Assembly: GCA_000277545.1 (NCBI GenBank)
Contig: AKXM01000057.1
Span: forward strand, 100,771 to 164,770
Length of the DNA stretch: 64,000 nucleotides
DNA from: Enterobacter sp. Ag1
GTDB taxonomy: Bacteria; Pseudomonadota; Gammaproteobacteria; Enterobacterales; Enterobacteriaceae
Direction: 5' to 3'
Under the pieces are notes generated by a model that saw nothing but the letters and a program-made list of their open reading frames with translations, was not told the origin of the DNA and did no database searches. Made by a program: the position numbers and the translations under genes. Shown here piece after piece: positions 8,841-18,054 of this stretch; position 1 is the stretch's first letter, and every line of letters begins with the position of its first letter.

Positions 8841-9908
8841 ATGACAACGTTTCATTCCCTGAAAGTGGCACGCATCGAACCCGAAACCGCAGAGGCGGTA
8901 GCGATTACCTTTGCGGTGCCGGACGCGCTGCGCGGGCAGTACCGCTTTCGTCCAGGGCAGCATTTGACGCTGAAAGCCCGGCTGGGCGGGGAAGAGCTGC
9001 GCCGCTGCTACTCTATTTGCCGCTCTGAGGATCCCGGTGAAATCTGCGTGGCGGTAAAAGCCATTGAAGGCGGCCGTTTTTCACAATATGCGGTCAGCGA
9101 TTTAACCGCCGGGATGTCGCTCGAGGTGATGGTGCCGCAGGGAACGTTTGGCTACCAGCCGGAAGCGGAAACTCGCGGCAACTATCTGGCACTCGCCGTC
9201 GGCTCCGGCATCACGCCGATGCTGGCCATTATCGGCGCCACGCTCGCCACCGAGCCAGAAAGCAGCGTGACCCTGGTTTACGGCAACCGCAGCAGCGCCA
9301 GCATGATGTTCCGCCAGACGCTGGCCGACCTGAAAGATCGCTACCCGCAGCGCCTGCAGCTGATTTACCTGTTCAGTCAGGAGAGGTCGGACAGCGACCT
9401 GCTCAGCGGCCGGCTGGACGGCGAAAAACTGAAGCAGCTTGGCGACCACCTATTGGACGTCAAAGGCTTTGACCGCACGTTTATCTGCGGCCCGCAAAGC
9501 ATGATGCAGGCCACCGAAACCGCGCTGAAAGAGATGGGCGTCGCACCTGAGGATATCTATCTCGAACATTTCAACACGCCGGGCATTGCGCCGGGTGCCC
9601 GTTCCCGCGCTCAGGCGGCGGGTAAAACCGTCACCCTGCGCCAGGACGGCGTAGATCGCCAGATTACCCTGACCGCCGGGGACGAAAGCATTCTCGACGC
9701 GGCCCTGCGCCAGGGCGCGGATCTGCCGTATGCCTGCAAAGGCGGCGTCTGCGCCACCTGCCGCTGCAAGGTGCTGCAGGGCGAAGTGGAAATGGGCGTC
9801 AACTACAGCCTGGAGCCGGATCAGCTGGCCGCAGGCTACGTCCTGAGCTGCCAGGCGCTGCCGAAGGGCGACGACGTGGTGCTCGACTTTGACGCGCAGG
9901 GGGTGTGA
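8841..9908 (+). CDS. paaE: Phenylacetyl-CoA epoxidase reductase subunit
   Basis: PaaE passes electrons from NADPH through FAD and a [2Fe-2S] cluster to the di-iron centre of PaaA. The FAD-binding RxYS motif (RRCYSICRS) lies near residue 55, an NAD-binding region with GSGITPM near residue 120, and a plant-type ferredoxin domain at the C-terminus with C-x4-C-x2-C (CKGGVCATC) plus a distal Cys in VLSCQAL. The real start is ATG 8841 after TGAGG; 355 residues. Its stop overlaps the start of paaF (TGATG). Confidence 0.97.
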   Translation: MTTFHSLKVARIEPETAEAVAITFAVPDALRGQYRFRPGQHLTLKARLGGEELRRCYSICRSEDPGEICVAVKAIEGGRFSQYAVSDLTAGMSLEVMVPQGTFGYQPEAETRGNYLALAVGSGITPMLAIIGATLATEPESSVTLVYGNRSSASMMFRQTLADLKDRYPQRLQLIYLFSQERSDSDLLSGRLDGEKLKQLGDHLLDVKGFDRTFICGPQSMMQATETALKEMGVAPEDIYLEHFNTPGIAPGARSRAQAAGKTVTLRQDGVDRQITLTAGDESILDAALRQGADLPYACKGGVCATCRCKVLQGEVEMGVNYSLEPDQLAAGYVLSCQALPKGDDVVLDFDAQGV

Positions 9909-10675
9909 TGAGCGAACTTCTTAGCCAGCAAAACGGCCGGGTGTTAACCCTGACGCTGAACCGCCCGCAGGCGCGGAACGCGCTCAACAACGCGCTGCTG
10001 ACGTTGATTGCCGAAGCGCTCGAAGCTGCGCAGCAGGACGCCGCCATTGGTGCCGTCGTCATTACCGGCAGCGAACGTTTTTTTGCTGCCGGAGCCGATC
10101 TCAAAGAGATGGCCAGCCGGGATATGCCCGCCACGCTCAACGACCCCCGGCCACAGCTTTGGGCTCGTCTCGAGCGTTTCCCTAAACCCCTGATCGCTGC
10201 CGTGAACGGCTATGCGCTCGGGGCTGGCTGCGAGCTGGCGCTGCTGAGCGACATCATCGTGGCCGGGGATAACGCGCGCTTCGGCCTGCCGGAAATCACT
10301 CTGGGGATTATGCCCGGCGCGGGCGGCACGCAGCGGCTTATTCGTAGCGTAGGCAAAGCGCTGGCTTACCGCATGGTGCTGAGCGGCGAAGCTATCGACG
10401 CGGACCGGGCTTTACGTGCAGGGCTGGTCGCCGAAGTGCATCCCGCAGCCCTAACGCTGGAATACGCCCAGAAGCTTGCCGCCGGTATTGCCCGTCATGC
10501 GCCGCTGGCGCTGCAGGCCGCCAAAAATGCGCTTCAACAGGCACAGAACACGGGCCTGAGCCAGGGGCTGCTGCAGGAACGCCAGCTGTTTACGCTGCTC
10601 GCCGCCACCGAAGATCGTCGGGAAGGCCTCGCCGCTTTCCTGGAAAAACGACCTGCTGAATTCAAAGGACGTTAA
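9908..10675 (+). CDS. paaF: 2,3-dehydroadipyl-CoA hydratase
   Basis: A crotonase-fold enoyl-CoA hydratase that hydrates 2,3-dehydroadipyl-CoA to 3-hydroxyadipyl-CoA in the lower pathway. The oxyanion-hole segments FAAGADLKEM (near residue 60) and ALGAGCELAL (near 105) are present, and the catalytic glutamates fit ELALLSD and GLPEITLG. 255 residues, as in E. coli. ATG 9908 overlaps the paaE stop; GTG 9905 is less likely. Confidence 0.95.
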   Translation: MSELLSQQNGRVLTLTLNRPQARNALNNALLTLIAEALEAAQQDAAIGAVVITGSERFFAAGADLKEMASRDMPATLNDPRPQLWARLERFPKPLIAAVNGYALGAGCELALLSDIIVAGDNARFGLPEITLGIMPGAGGTQRLIRSVGKALAYRMVLSGEAIDADRALRAGLVAEVHPAALTLEYAQKLAAGIARHAPLALQAAKNALQQAQNTGLSQGLLQERQLFTLLAATEDRREGLAAFLEKRPAEFKGR

Positions 10676-10677
10676 TC

Positions 10678-11463
10678 ATGAGTTTTATTGTCAGCGATGT
10701 GCAAAACGGGGTGATGACCCTGACCCTCAACCGCCCGGAGCGGCTGAACAGCTTCAATGACGAAATGCATCGCCAACTGGCGGAAGTTCTCACCCAGGCC
10801 GAGCGGGACGAAACCATCCGCTGCCTGCTAATCACTGGCGCAGGGCGCGGCTTCTGTGCCGGGCAGGATCTCAACGACCGCAACGTTGACCCAAGCGGTG
10901 ACGCCCCGGACCTCGGTTACTCGGTTGAAACGTTTTATAACCCTCTGCTGCGCCGCCTGGCGAAATTGCCAAAGCCGGTGATTGCGGCGGTTAACGGCGT
11001 GGCGGCGGGAGCCGGGGCTACGCTGGCGCTGGGCTGCGACATGGTTATCGCCGCGCGTTCAGCAAAATTTATTATGTCTTTCAGCAAGCTGGGGCTGGTG
11101 CCCGACTGCGGCGGCACCTGGTTCTTGCCTCGCCTGACCGGGCGGGCGCGTGCCATGGGGCTGGCGTTACTTGGCGACACGCTAACCGCCGAGCAGGCGC
11201 ACGACTGGGGCATGATTTGGCAGGTCGTGAACGACGAACAGCTCAGCGATACCGCCCGCCAGCTGGCCCAGCACTTTGCCACCCAGCCGACCTTTGGCCT
11301 GGGGCTTATCAAGCAGGCGCTTTACGCCTCGGAAACCAACACCCTGGACGCCCAGCTCGACCTGGAGCGCGACTATCAGCGTCTGGCTGGCCGCAGCGAA
11401 GATTACCGCGAAGGCGTGTCTGCTTTTCTGGCGAAGCGCCCGGCCACCTTTAAGGGGAAATAA
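10678..11463 (+). CDS. paaG: Ring 1,2-epoxyphenylacetyl-CoA isomerase (oxepin-CoA forming)
   Basis: PaaG converts the ring-epoxide to the seven-membered oxepin-CoA and also isomerises the double bond of a later intermediate. The protein is a crotonase-fold member of 261 residues with FCAGQDLNDRNV near residue 60, which carries the family's catalytic Asp and differs from the hydratase PaaF. It starts 2 bp after the paaF stop. Assignment rests on operon position as well as on the FCAGQDL signature. Confidence 0.95.
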   Translation: MSFIVSDVQNGVMTLTLNRPERLNSFNDEMHRQLAEVLTQAERDETIRCLLITGAGRGFCAGQDLNDRNVDPSGDAPDLGYSVETFYNPLLRRLAKLPKPVIAAVNGVAAGAGATLALGCDMVIAARSAKFIMSFSKLGLVPDCGGTWFLPRLTGRARAMGLALLGDTLTAEQAHDWGMIWQVVNDEQLSDTARQLAQHFATQPTFGLGLIKQALYASETNTLDAQLDLERDYQRLAGRSEDYREGVSAFLAKRPATFKGK

Positions 11464-11465
11464 GT

Positions 11466-12890
11466 ATGTTAACTCCTGAGGCCGTGATTGCGGTGATTGG
11501 CAGCGGCACCATGGGCGCAGGTATTGCCCAGGTGGCGGCCAGCGCGGGTCATCCGGTGTGGCTGTACGATATTCAGCCCGGCGCAGCAAAGCGTGCGATA
11601 GACGGCATTGATACCGTACTCAGCGCCCGCGTAGCCAAAGGCAAACTTGACGAGGCGCTCCGTCAGTCAACGCTTGCCCGGCTGCATCCGGCGGAAACGC
11701 TGGCTGATTTGGCTCAGGCCGCGCTGGTGATTGAGGCCGCCGCCGAACAAATTGACGTCAAGCAGGCCATCTTCCGCGATTTAGCGGCGGTCTGCGGGGC
11801 TGATACCGTCTTAGCCAGCAATACCTCATCCATTTCTATCACCGCCATCGCCAGCGGCATCAGCCACCCGGCGCGCGTGGTCGGACTGCATTTCTTTAAC
11901 CCTGCGCCGGTGATGAAACTGGTCGAAGTGGTCAGCGGCCTGGAAACCTCGTCGGAGATTGCCGAGCGGCTTTGCGAGCTGGCTCTGCGCTGGGGTAAAC
12001 AGCCGGTGCGCTGCCATTCCACGCCGGGCTTTATCGTTAACCGCGTGGCTCGGCCTTTTTATGCTGAAGCCTGGCGCGCGCTGGAGGAGCAGGTTGCCCC
12101 GGCGGCGGCTATTGATGCCGCGTTACGCGACGGGGCGGGCTTCCCGATGGGGCCGCTGGCGTTAACGGATCTGATAGGTCAGGACGTCAACTTCGCCGTC
12201 ACCTGCTCGGTGTTTAACGCCTTTTGGCAGGAGCGTCGTTTCCTGCCTTCTCTCGCCCAGCAGGAACTGGTGCTTGGCAAGCGGCTGGGCAAGAAAACCG
12301 GGCAGGGCGTCTACCGCTGGCCGCTTGAGGCGAAACCGGCATATCAGCCTCAAGTGCCTGCCGAACTGGCGGCTAAACAGGTCACGCAGGTCGGCAAAAC
12401 TCTTGAAATCGACGGCATCGCCGTTGCCATAACCAGCGGTATTACGGCCACTGCCATGTCGGCCGAGCTGAAACGCCCGGTAGTGCTGCGGGACAGACTC
12501 GCCGAGTCTTCGCTGGAAGTGTTAGCGCCGTCGGCTTCGGTCACGCCTCAGCAGTTGGCGCAGGTCACCCATTACTTCCAGCAGCAGGGTAAACAGGTGC
12601 TGGTGATCGGTGACTACCCCGGCATGCTGGCCTGGCGCACCGTGGCGATGCTCGCCAACGAAGCGCTGGATGCGCTGCAGAAAGGCGTGGCTGCGGAAGC
12701 CGACATCGATACCGCCATGCAGCTCGGCGTGAACTATCCGCACGGGCCGCTGGCCTGGGGAGCCCGCCTGGGCTGGCAAAACATTCTGACGCTGCTGGAG
12801 AATCTGCAGCGCCATTACGGCGAAGAACGCTACCGCCCGACCTCTTTACTGCGCCAGCGCGCGCTGCTGGAGAACCAACATGAGCACTAA
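11466..12890 (+). CDS. paaH: 3-hydroxyadipyl-CoA dehydrogenase
   Basis: Oxidises 3-hydroxyadipyl-CoA to 3-oxoadipyl-CoA with NAD+. The Rossmann fold opens with VIGSGTMGAGIAQVAA (residues 10-25). The central 3HCDH domain has the catalytic segment VGLHFFNPAPVMKLVE with His near residue 142, and a second 3HCDH-type C-terminal domain follows, giving 474 residues. Its 3' end overlaps paaI by 11 nt. Confidence 0.95.
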   Translation: MLTPEAVIAVIGSGTMGAGIAQVAASAGHPVWLYDIQPGAAKRAIDGIDTVLSARVAKGKLDEALRQSTLARLHPAETLADLAQAALVIEAAAEQIDVKQAIFRDLAAVCGADTVLASNTSSISITAIASGISHPARVVGLHFFNPAPVMKLVEVVSGLETSSEIAERLCELALRWGKQPVRCHSTPGFIVNRVARPFYAEAWRALEEQVAPAAAIDAALRDGAGFPMGPLALTDLIGQDVNFAVTCSVFNAFWQERRFLPSLAQQELVLGKRLGKKTGQGVYRWPLEAKPAYQPQVPAELAAKQVTQVGKTLEIDGIAVAITSGITATAMSAELKRPVVLRDRLAESSLEVLAPSASVTPQQLAQVTHYFQQQGKQVLVIGDYPGMLAWRTVAMLANEALDALQKGVAAEADIDTAMQLGVNYPHGPLAWGARLGWQNILTLLENLQRHYGEERYRPTSLLRQRALLENQHEH

Positions 12891-13305
12891 CGCCTGGGAT
12901 AACGCCCGCGTGATGTACGCGCGGGACAACTGCGCCAGACAGATGGGCATTGAAGTGGTTGAGATGGGCGACGGTTTTGCGCTGCTCACCATGACCATCA
13001 CTGAGGCCATGCTTAACGGGCACCAGACCTGCCACGGCGGGCAATTGTTTACGCTCGCCGACACCGCTTTTGCCTACGCCTGCAACAGCCAGGGGCTGGC
13101 GGCGGTGGCCTCCGGCTGCAGCATTGAATTTCTGCGTCCCGGCAAGGCCGGGGACCGGCTTAAAGCGGTGGCTAGGGTGCGCCAGCAGGGGCGGCAGACG
13201 GGCGTCTACGACATCGAGATCATTAATCAGGACGAGAAGACGCTGGCGCTGTTTCGCGGCCGCGCACATCGCATCGGGACGACGGTTTCAGGAGAAAAAT
13301 TATGA
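12880..13305 (+). CDS. paaI: Hydroxyphenylacetyl-CoA thioesterase
   Basis: A hot-dog fold acyl-CoA thioesterase that is thought to release CoA from dead-end phenylacetyl-CoA derivatives. The motif NGHQTCHGGQLFTLADTAFAY carries the Asp used in catalysis by this family. The 141-residue gene overlaps paaH at its start and paaJ at its end (ATGA), pointing to coupled translation. Confidence 0.94.
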   Translation: MSTNAWDNARVMYARDNCARQMGIEVVEMGDGFALLTMTITEAMLNGHQTCHGGQLFTLADTAFAYACNSQGLAAVASGCSIEFLRPGKAGDRLKAVARVRQQGRQTGVYDIEIINQDEKTLALFRGRAHRIGTTVSGEKL

Positions 13306-14510
13306 GTCAGGCTTTTATTTGCGATGGGGTACGCACCCCGATTGGCCGCTACGGCGGCGCGCTTGCGAGCGTGCGCGCGGATGACCTGGCCGCGCTGCCG
13401 CTAAAAGCGCTATTGGCACGCTATCCCACTCTCCACTGGAGCGCCGTAGACGACGTGATTTTTGGCTGCGCGAACCAGGCCGGGGAGGATAACCGCGACG
13501 TGGCACGCATGGCGACGCTGCTGGCCGGTTTACCACAGACTGTGCCGGGCACCACGATCAACCGCCTGTGCGGCTCCGGGCTGGATGCCGTGGGCTTTGC
13601 GGCTCGCGCCATCAAAGCCGGTGACGCTCAGCTCATGCTGGCAGGTGGGGTGGAATCCATGTCTCGGGCACCGTTTGTGATGGGCAAAGCCAGCTCGCCG
13701 TTCCAGCGTCAGGCCGAGATGTTTGACACCACCCTTGGCTGGCGTTTTGTGAACCCGCTCATGGCAGCGCAATTTGGTACTGACAGCATGCCGGAAACGG
13801 CAGAGAATGTAGCGGAATTGTTAAAAATAAGCCGTGAAGACCAGGACCGGTTTGCGTTTCGCAGCCAGCAGCGTACCGCTCTCGCGCAGCAGACAGGCAT
13901 TCTGGCTGAAGAGATTGTGCCGGTCACGCTAAGCGGTCGCAAAGGCGCGGTGACGGAAGTAAGGGAAGACGAGCACCCGCGTGCGGAAACCACGCTTGAA
14001 CAGCTGGCGGCGCTAAAAACGCCGTTCCGCGCGAACGGCGTCGTGACGGCGGGCAATGCTTCCGGCGTGAACGACGGGGCGGCAGCGCTGCTTATCGCCA
14101 GCGAAGCTGCCGCGCTGCAGCACGGCCTGGCGCCTAAGGCGCGCATAGTCGCGATGGCGACGGCGGGCGTGGAGCCTCGCCTGATGGGGCTGGGGCCGGT
14201 GCCTGCGGTACGTAAAGTGCTGGAGATGACCGGATTAAGCATCCACGACATGGATCTGATTGAACTCAATGAAGCCTTCGCCGCGCAGGCGCTCGGCGTG
14301 CTTCGCCAACTGGGGCTTCCGGATGATGCCCCGCATGTGAATCCTAACGGCGGCGCGATTGCCCTGGGACACCCGCTGGGGATGAGCGGTGCCAGACTGG
14401 CGTTAACGGCCAGCCTGGAGCTGCACCGGCGCGGCGGGCGGTATGCCCTTTGCACTATGTGTATCGGTGTGGGTCAGGGCATTGCCCTGGTCCTTGAGCG
14501 TGTGAGCTAG
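13302..14510 (+). CDS. paaJ: 3-oxoadipyl-CoA / 3-oxo-5,6-dehydrosuberyl-CoA thiolase
   Basis: Thiolytic enzyme that acts twice in the pathway and yields acetyl-CoA and succinyl-CoA. The acylated Cys is in NRLCGSGLDAV near residue 90; the C-terminal pair is His in NPNGGAIALGHPLGMSGAR and Cys in ALCTMCIGVGQG. 402 residues, one more than E. coli. The start overlaps the paaI stop. Confidence 0.96.
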   Translation: MSQAFICDGVRTPIGRYGGALASVRADDLAALPLKALLARYPTLHWSAVDDVIFGCANQAGEDNRDVARMATLLAGLPQTVPGTTINRLCGSGLDAVGFAARAIKAGDAQLMLAGGVESMSRAPFVMGKASSPFQRQAEMFDTTLGWRFVNPLMAAQFGTDSMPETAENVAELLKISREDQDRFAFRSQQRTALAQQTGILAEEIVPVTLSGRKGAVTEVREDEHPRAETTLEQLAALKTPFRANGVVTAGNASGVNDGAAALLIASEAAALQHGLAPKARIVAMATAGVEPRLMGLGPVPAVRKVLEMTGLSIHDMDLIELNEAFAAQALGVLRQLGLPDDAPHVNPNGGAIALGHPLGMSGARLALTASLELHRRGGRYALCTMCIGVGQGIALVLERVS

Positions 14511-14533
14511 TCAAACCTGCGAGTACCCTAATA

Positions 14534-15850
14534 ATGATAACCTCTGAAACCAAGCTGGAACCGATTGAAACCGCATCGCTGGATGAGCTTCATGCCCTGC
14601 AGACGCAGCGCCTGAAATGGACGCTGAATCACGCCTACAGTAACGTCCCGATGTATAAGCGCAAATTTGACGCCGTGGGCGTGCACCCTGACGATTTTAA
14701 AGAGCTGAAAGATATTCGCCTGTTCCCGTGCACCACCAAGCAGGATCTGCGCGATAACTATCCTTTTGACACGTTCGCCGTGCCGATGGAGCAGGTCGTT
14801 CGCATTCATGCCTCCTCCGGCACCACGGGCAAACCTACCGTTGTGGGCTACACCCAAAACGACATTGATACCTGGGCTAACCTTGTGGCGCGTTCGCTGC
14901 GTGCCGCAGGCGGAACGCCAAAAGATAAAATTCACGTCTCCTACGGCTACGGGTTGTTTACCGGCGGGCTGGGGGCGCACTACGGCGCAGAGCGCCTCGG
15001 GGCGACAGTGATCCCGATGTCCGGCGGCCAGACGGAAAAACAGGCGCAGCTGATCCGTGATTTTAAACCAGACATGATCATGGTCACGCCGTCCTGGTGC
15101 CTGAACCTGATTGAAGAGCTGGAACGGCAGATGGGCGGCGACGCCAGCGGCTGCTCGCTCCGCGTCGGGGTCTTTGGTGCGGAGCCGTGGACCAAAGCGA
15201 TGCGGGCGGAAATTGAACGTCGCTTGGGCATTACCGCGCTGGATATCTACGGCCTGTCGGAAGTGATGGGGCCGGGCGTGGCAATGGAATGCCTGGAATC
15301 CCGGGACGGCCCGACGATTTGGGAAGACCATTTCTACCCGGAAATCGTTGACCCGCAGAGCGGTGTCCCGCTGGACGACGGCGAGCACGGCGAACTGCTG
15401 TTCACCACGCTGACCAAAGAGGCGCTGCCGGTGATCCGCTACCGTACCCGCGATTTAACGCGGCTGCTGCCGGGCAGCGCTCGTACCATGCGCCGAATGG
15501 ATCAGATAACCGGCCGTTCAGACGATATGCTGATTATCCGGGGCGTGAATGTGTTCCCGTCCCAGTTGGAAGAGGAGATCCTGAAATTCCAGCACCTTGC
15601 ACCGCATTATCAGCTGGAGGTGCATCGTCGCGGGCACCTGGATACCCTGGCGATCAAGGTGGAATTGAAGGAAAGCAGCCTGTATCTCAGCCACGAACAG
15701 CGCTGCGCAGTTTGCCATGAGCTGCGCCACCGCATTAAGTCGATGGTGGGGATTTCAACGGATATCACCATTGTGAACTGCGGCAGCCTGCCGCGTTCAG
15801 AAGGAAAAGCTATCCGGGTGTGCGATCTTCGTCAGGCGGCGAATCATTAA
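14534..15850 (+). CDS. paaK: Phenylacetate-CoA ligase
   Basis: Activates phenylacetate to phenylacetyl-CoA with ATP, the entry step of the pathway. It is an ANL-superfamily adenylate-forming enzyme of 438 residues. The phosphate-binding loop ASSGTTGKPTVVGYT is near residue 95, and the hinge/C-terminal motifs are YRTRDLTRL, GRSDDMLIIRGVNVFPSQ and a C-terminal Lys in RSEGKAIRV. The ribosome-binding site before ATG 14534 is weak, unlike its neighbours, so translation may depend on coupling to paaJ 23 bp upstream. It is the last paa gene here; paaX and paaY do not follow. Confidence 0.97.
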   Translation: MITSETKLEPIETASLDELHALQTQRLKWTLNHAYSNVPMYKRKFDAVGVHPDDFKELKDIRLFPCTTKQDLRDNYPFDTFAVPMEQVVRIHASSGTTGKPTVVGYTQNDIDTWANLVARSLRAAGGTPKDKIHVSYGYGLFTGGLGAHYGAERLGATVIPMSGGQTEKQAQLIRDFKPDMIMVTPSWCLNLIEELERQMGGDASGCSLRVGVFGAEPWTKAMRAEIERRLGITALDIYGLSEVMGPGVAMECLESRDGPTIWEDHFYPEIVDPQSGVPLDDGEHGELLFTTLTKEALPVIRYRTRDLTRLLPGSARTMRRMDQITGRSDDMLIIRGVNVFPSQLEEEILKFQHLAPHYQLEVHRRGHLDTLAIKVELKESSLYLSHEQRCAVCHELRHRIKSMVGISTDITIVNCGSLPRSEGKAIRVCDLRQAANH

Positions 15851-15873
15851 TCATCCGTGACGGTTTCACTTAA

Positions 15874-15907
15874 GCGTGCCGGTGGATCATAATTCCACGG
15901 CACGTTT
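15874..15907. terminator. Bidirectional terminator between paaK and the CMD/AhpD gene
   Basis: CGTGCCGGTGGA pairs with TCCACGGCACG with one bulged base, followed by TTT on the plus strand. It lies between two convergent genes and can serve both. Confidence 0.65.
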
Positions 15908-15919
15908 GCCTGCCTGCAA

Positions 15920-17011
15920 TCAGTTAAACGGCTCGCCCAGGGTCAGCATCAGACGGTTGGCCCATGCGAAAAAGGCCGTGGACTGCACCAAATCCAACAA
16001 CTCAAGCTCGCTTAATCCCAGTTCCCTCAGGGCATGTATCTGTTGCGCATTGGCGCTTGCCGGAGTGGCGGATAATGCCGCCGAAAAGTTAATTTCCGCC
16101 TGCCAGCGAGGGGATTGCCCGTCGCTCAGCGTCCCGCCAGGTTCGATGGTCAGTAGACGTTCAATCGCTTCGTTATGTTTTGACAGCTGGCTGGCCTTGC
16201 GGGCGTGCACGGAGGCGCAGTAAATGCAGCCGTTGATCTTGCTGGCAACCGTGGCGGCAAGTTCGCGCTCGGCGCGGGGCAAACCGCCCGGCGTATAGAA
16301 AATGCCTTTATCGGTGAGCGTGCGCTGTTCCAGTACCGGCAGATTGCGGCCCAGCAGGCGGAAATAATCCGAGTCCTGGTGCCCAAAACGTTTCAGGGTT
16401 TCCTGCTCTTCCGGGGCGAATTCCGCGTAAGGCAGGGCGGCTATCCAGGGTTCCCAGTTAAGCTCGGCCTGGGTAAACGTCACCGGAGCGGATTTGCCGC
16501 TGGCGGTTAACGGCTGGCGGTGCCACTCGCCGGCGGCAGGAATGCGAACCTGTTCGCCGTTTGCCTGTTGGCCGCCAATCAGGCGCAGGCCGCGCAGCAG
16601 TCGGCTCTGGAAGGCCACAAAGCCAATAATTTGTGACAGTGTCACCACTTCTTCTTCGCTAAAGCCCGCCTGAATCAGCGTCTGGACGTCCTGCGGGCCT
16701 GCCTGCACCGGCTGGAAACTCAGTCTTTCGGCATGATCGAGCCAGGCGCTAAAGCGTTCGCTGGCGGGTTGGCCAGCCAGACGCTGGGCGTAATGGTCCG
16801 TGAGCCGGGCATCGTCGTGCCAGTCCGCCACTCGCCTCGCGAGATGCAGCCTTTCTGGCAGGCTCAGGCCACTTGAACTGGCCTCACCGAAAAGCGCCTC
16901 ATAGCTGCCCTGCGCGTGGGCTGTGGCAGCGTCGCGGATTTCCCGCGCTTCCGCAAGCGCGGTGCCGGGAATAACGCCCGCCAGATGATTGAGCAAATCC
17001 GAATGACTCAT
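15920..17011 (-). CDS. Fused CMD-domain / alkylhydroperoxidase-like protein (Avi_7170 + Avi_7169 type)
   Basis: The 363-residue protein appears to join two carboxymuconolactone-decarboxylase-fold units. The first (to about residue 170) lacks a redox Cys pair. The second has an AhpD-like centre E-x-n-CIYC-ASVH, with Cys 262, Cys 265 and His 269, which suits thiol-dependent peroxide or electrophile reduction. From memory it matches two TIGRFAM families, CMD Avi_7170 and peroxidase Avi_7169, that often neighbour a KPN_01858-type luciferase-like protein. It is the last gene of a six-gene operon and overlaps the luciferase-like gene by ATGA, with AAGGAG upstream. No physiological role is established. 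It may remove peroxide or a reactive product formed by the flavin monooxygenase. Confidence 0.8.
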   Translation of the reverse strand: MSHSDLLNHLAGVIPGTALAEAREIRDAATAHAQGSYEALFGEASSSGLSLPERLHLARRVADWHDDARLTDHYAQRLAGQPASERFSAWLDHAERLSFQPVQAGPQDVQTLIQAGFSEEEVVTLSQIIGFVAFQSRLLRGLRLIGGQQANGEQVRIPAAGEWHRQPLTASGKSAPVTFTQAELNWEPWIAALPYAEFAPEEQETLKRFGHQDSDYFRLLGRNLPVLEQRTLTDKGIFYTPGGLPRAERELAATVASKINGCIYCASVHARKASQLSKHNEAIERLLTIEPGGTLSDGQSPRWQAEINFSAALSATPASANAQQIHALRELGLSELELLDLVQSTAFFAWANRLMLTLGEPFN

Positions 17012-18054
17012 AATGACTCCTTAGACAATGACGAGGTAGAGGTTGGGCGGGCGCTGCTGCGAACCCAGCCGAGCGCCGGGGCAACCTGCTGCGCCAGCAG
17101 TTCAATAGACCGCAAAATGTAGGCATGCGGCGGATCGATGGAGTGCACCTGGAACGAAAGGTCGGTCACGCGCTGGAGCGTGCTGTCGCGTGTCAGCGAG
17201 GCAATGACCTGCTGCGGCGTCCCCAGATGAACGTCAAACGAGGCAATATGGCTATCCAGCGTCTCGCCCAATACCGGATGCCCCTGCGCCCGGTGCTGCT
17301 CTGCCTGCTGGCGCAGCCCTTTGGCAGCTAGCTGCTTTGCCAGCTCGCCGTCGTCGGTGACAAACCCGGTTCTGGAGCCAAGGATGCGAGGCTCAACGCC
17401 CTCGGGCAAGGCGTCCAGATAGGCATCGATGATCGGGTTTTGTATCTCATCCAGCGGGGTATTCAGCGCGTCAGCCGGGCGAGGCTGAGTGCGGGAAAGC
17501 ATCAGCCCGTCGCCCGCTTTTCCTGCCCGCGCGCCGCCGTCAACGGAAAAAGTCGCCTGCCAGATGCGGTTTTTTAGCTGCGGGGAGGCCGGGTAAAGAT
17601 GGTTATCCGTGCCCACCAGCGGCTCGTCGTTCAGGGCTGAGCGCAGCAATGAGAGGTTGTCGGCGTAAATTTTGCCCCTTTCCGCGCTTTGTAACCCAAA
17701 TGCCGGAAAGGAGCCCGGTGTGCCGCCGGAGCCGACGCCAAGTTCAAAGCGCCCGCCGCTCAGCAGATCCAGGACAACCGCGTCTTCGGCCACGCGCAGC
17801 GCGGATTCCATCGGCAGGGTAATAATCCCTGTGCCAAGGCGGATGCGCCGGGTATGGGCCGCCACGTGGCTGAGAAACACCAGCGGGGCGGGAAGGCCGC
17901 CTTCGGCTTCGTGGAAGTGGTGCTGCGCCACCCAGGCGGCATCAAAACCGTGCCATTCGGCGTGAATAATTTGTTCCGTTGCCAGCCGGTAGCGTTCGGC
18001 TGCCGGGGCATGGTCAAGCAGGCGGGTAAAAAAGCCCAGTCGTTTAATGGTCAT
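17008..18054 (-). CDS. Luciferase-like FMN-dependent monooxygenase, KPN_01858 type
   Basis: The 348-residue protein has the bacterial luciferase TIM-barrel pattern: the N-terminal strand RLGFFTRL, WVAQHHF near residue 40, a RIRLGTGIITLPM segment, and DLLSGGRFELGVGSG for phosphate/FMN binding. Such enzymes use reduced FMN and O2 to oxidise small organic or sulfur compounds. It overlaps the ABC ATPase gene upstream and the CMD/AhpD gene downstream by 4 nt each, so all are co-translated. I infer that it oxidises the compound brought in by the ABC transporter. The substrate is unknown, and no flavin reductase gene lies in the operon. Confidence 0.85.
   Translation of the reverse strand: MTIKRLGFFTRLLDHAPAAERYRLATEQIIHAEWHGFDAAWVAQHHFHEAEGGLPAPLVFLSHVAAHTRRIRLGTGIITLPMESALRVAEDAVVLDLLSGGRFELGVGSGGTPGSFPAFGLQSAERGKIYADNLSLLRSALNDEPLVGTDNHLYPASPQLKNRIWQATFSVDGGARAGKAGDGLMLSRTQPRPADALNTPLDEIQNPIIDAYLDALPEGVEPRILGSRTGFVTDDGELAKQLAAKGLRQQAEQHRAQGHPVLGETLDSHIASFDVHLGTPQQVIASLTRDSTLQRVTDLSFQVHSIDPPHAYILRSIELLAQQVAPALGWVRSSARPTSTSSLSKESL

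Noticed and set aside
14528..15388. Minus-strand reading frame of 286 codons opposite paaK
   Set aside because: Antisense to a well supported gene, with no promoter or ribosome-binding site.
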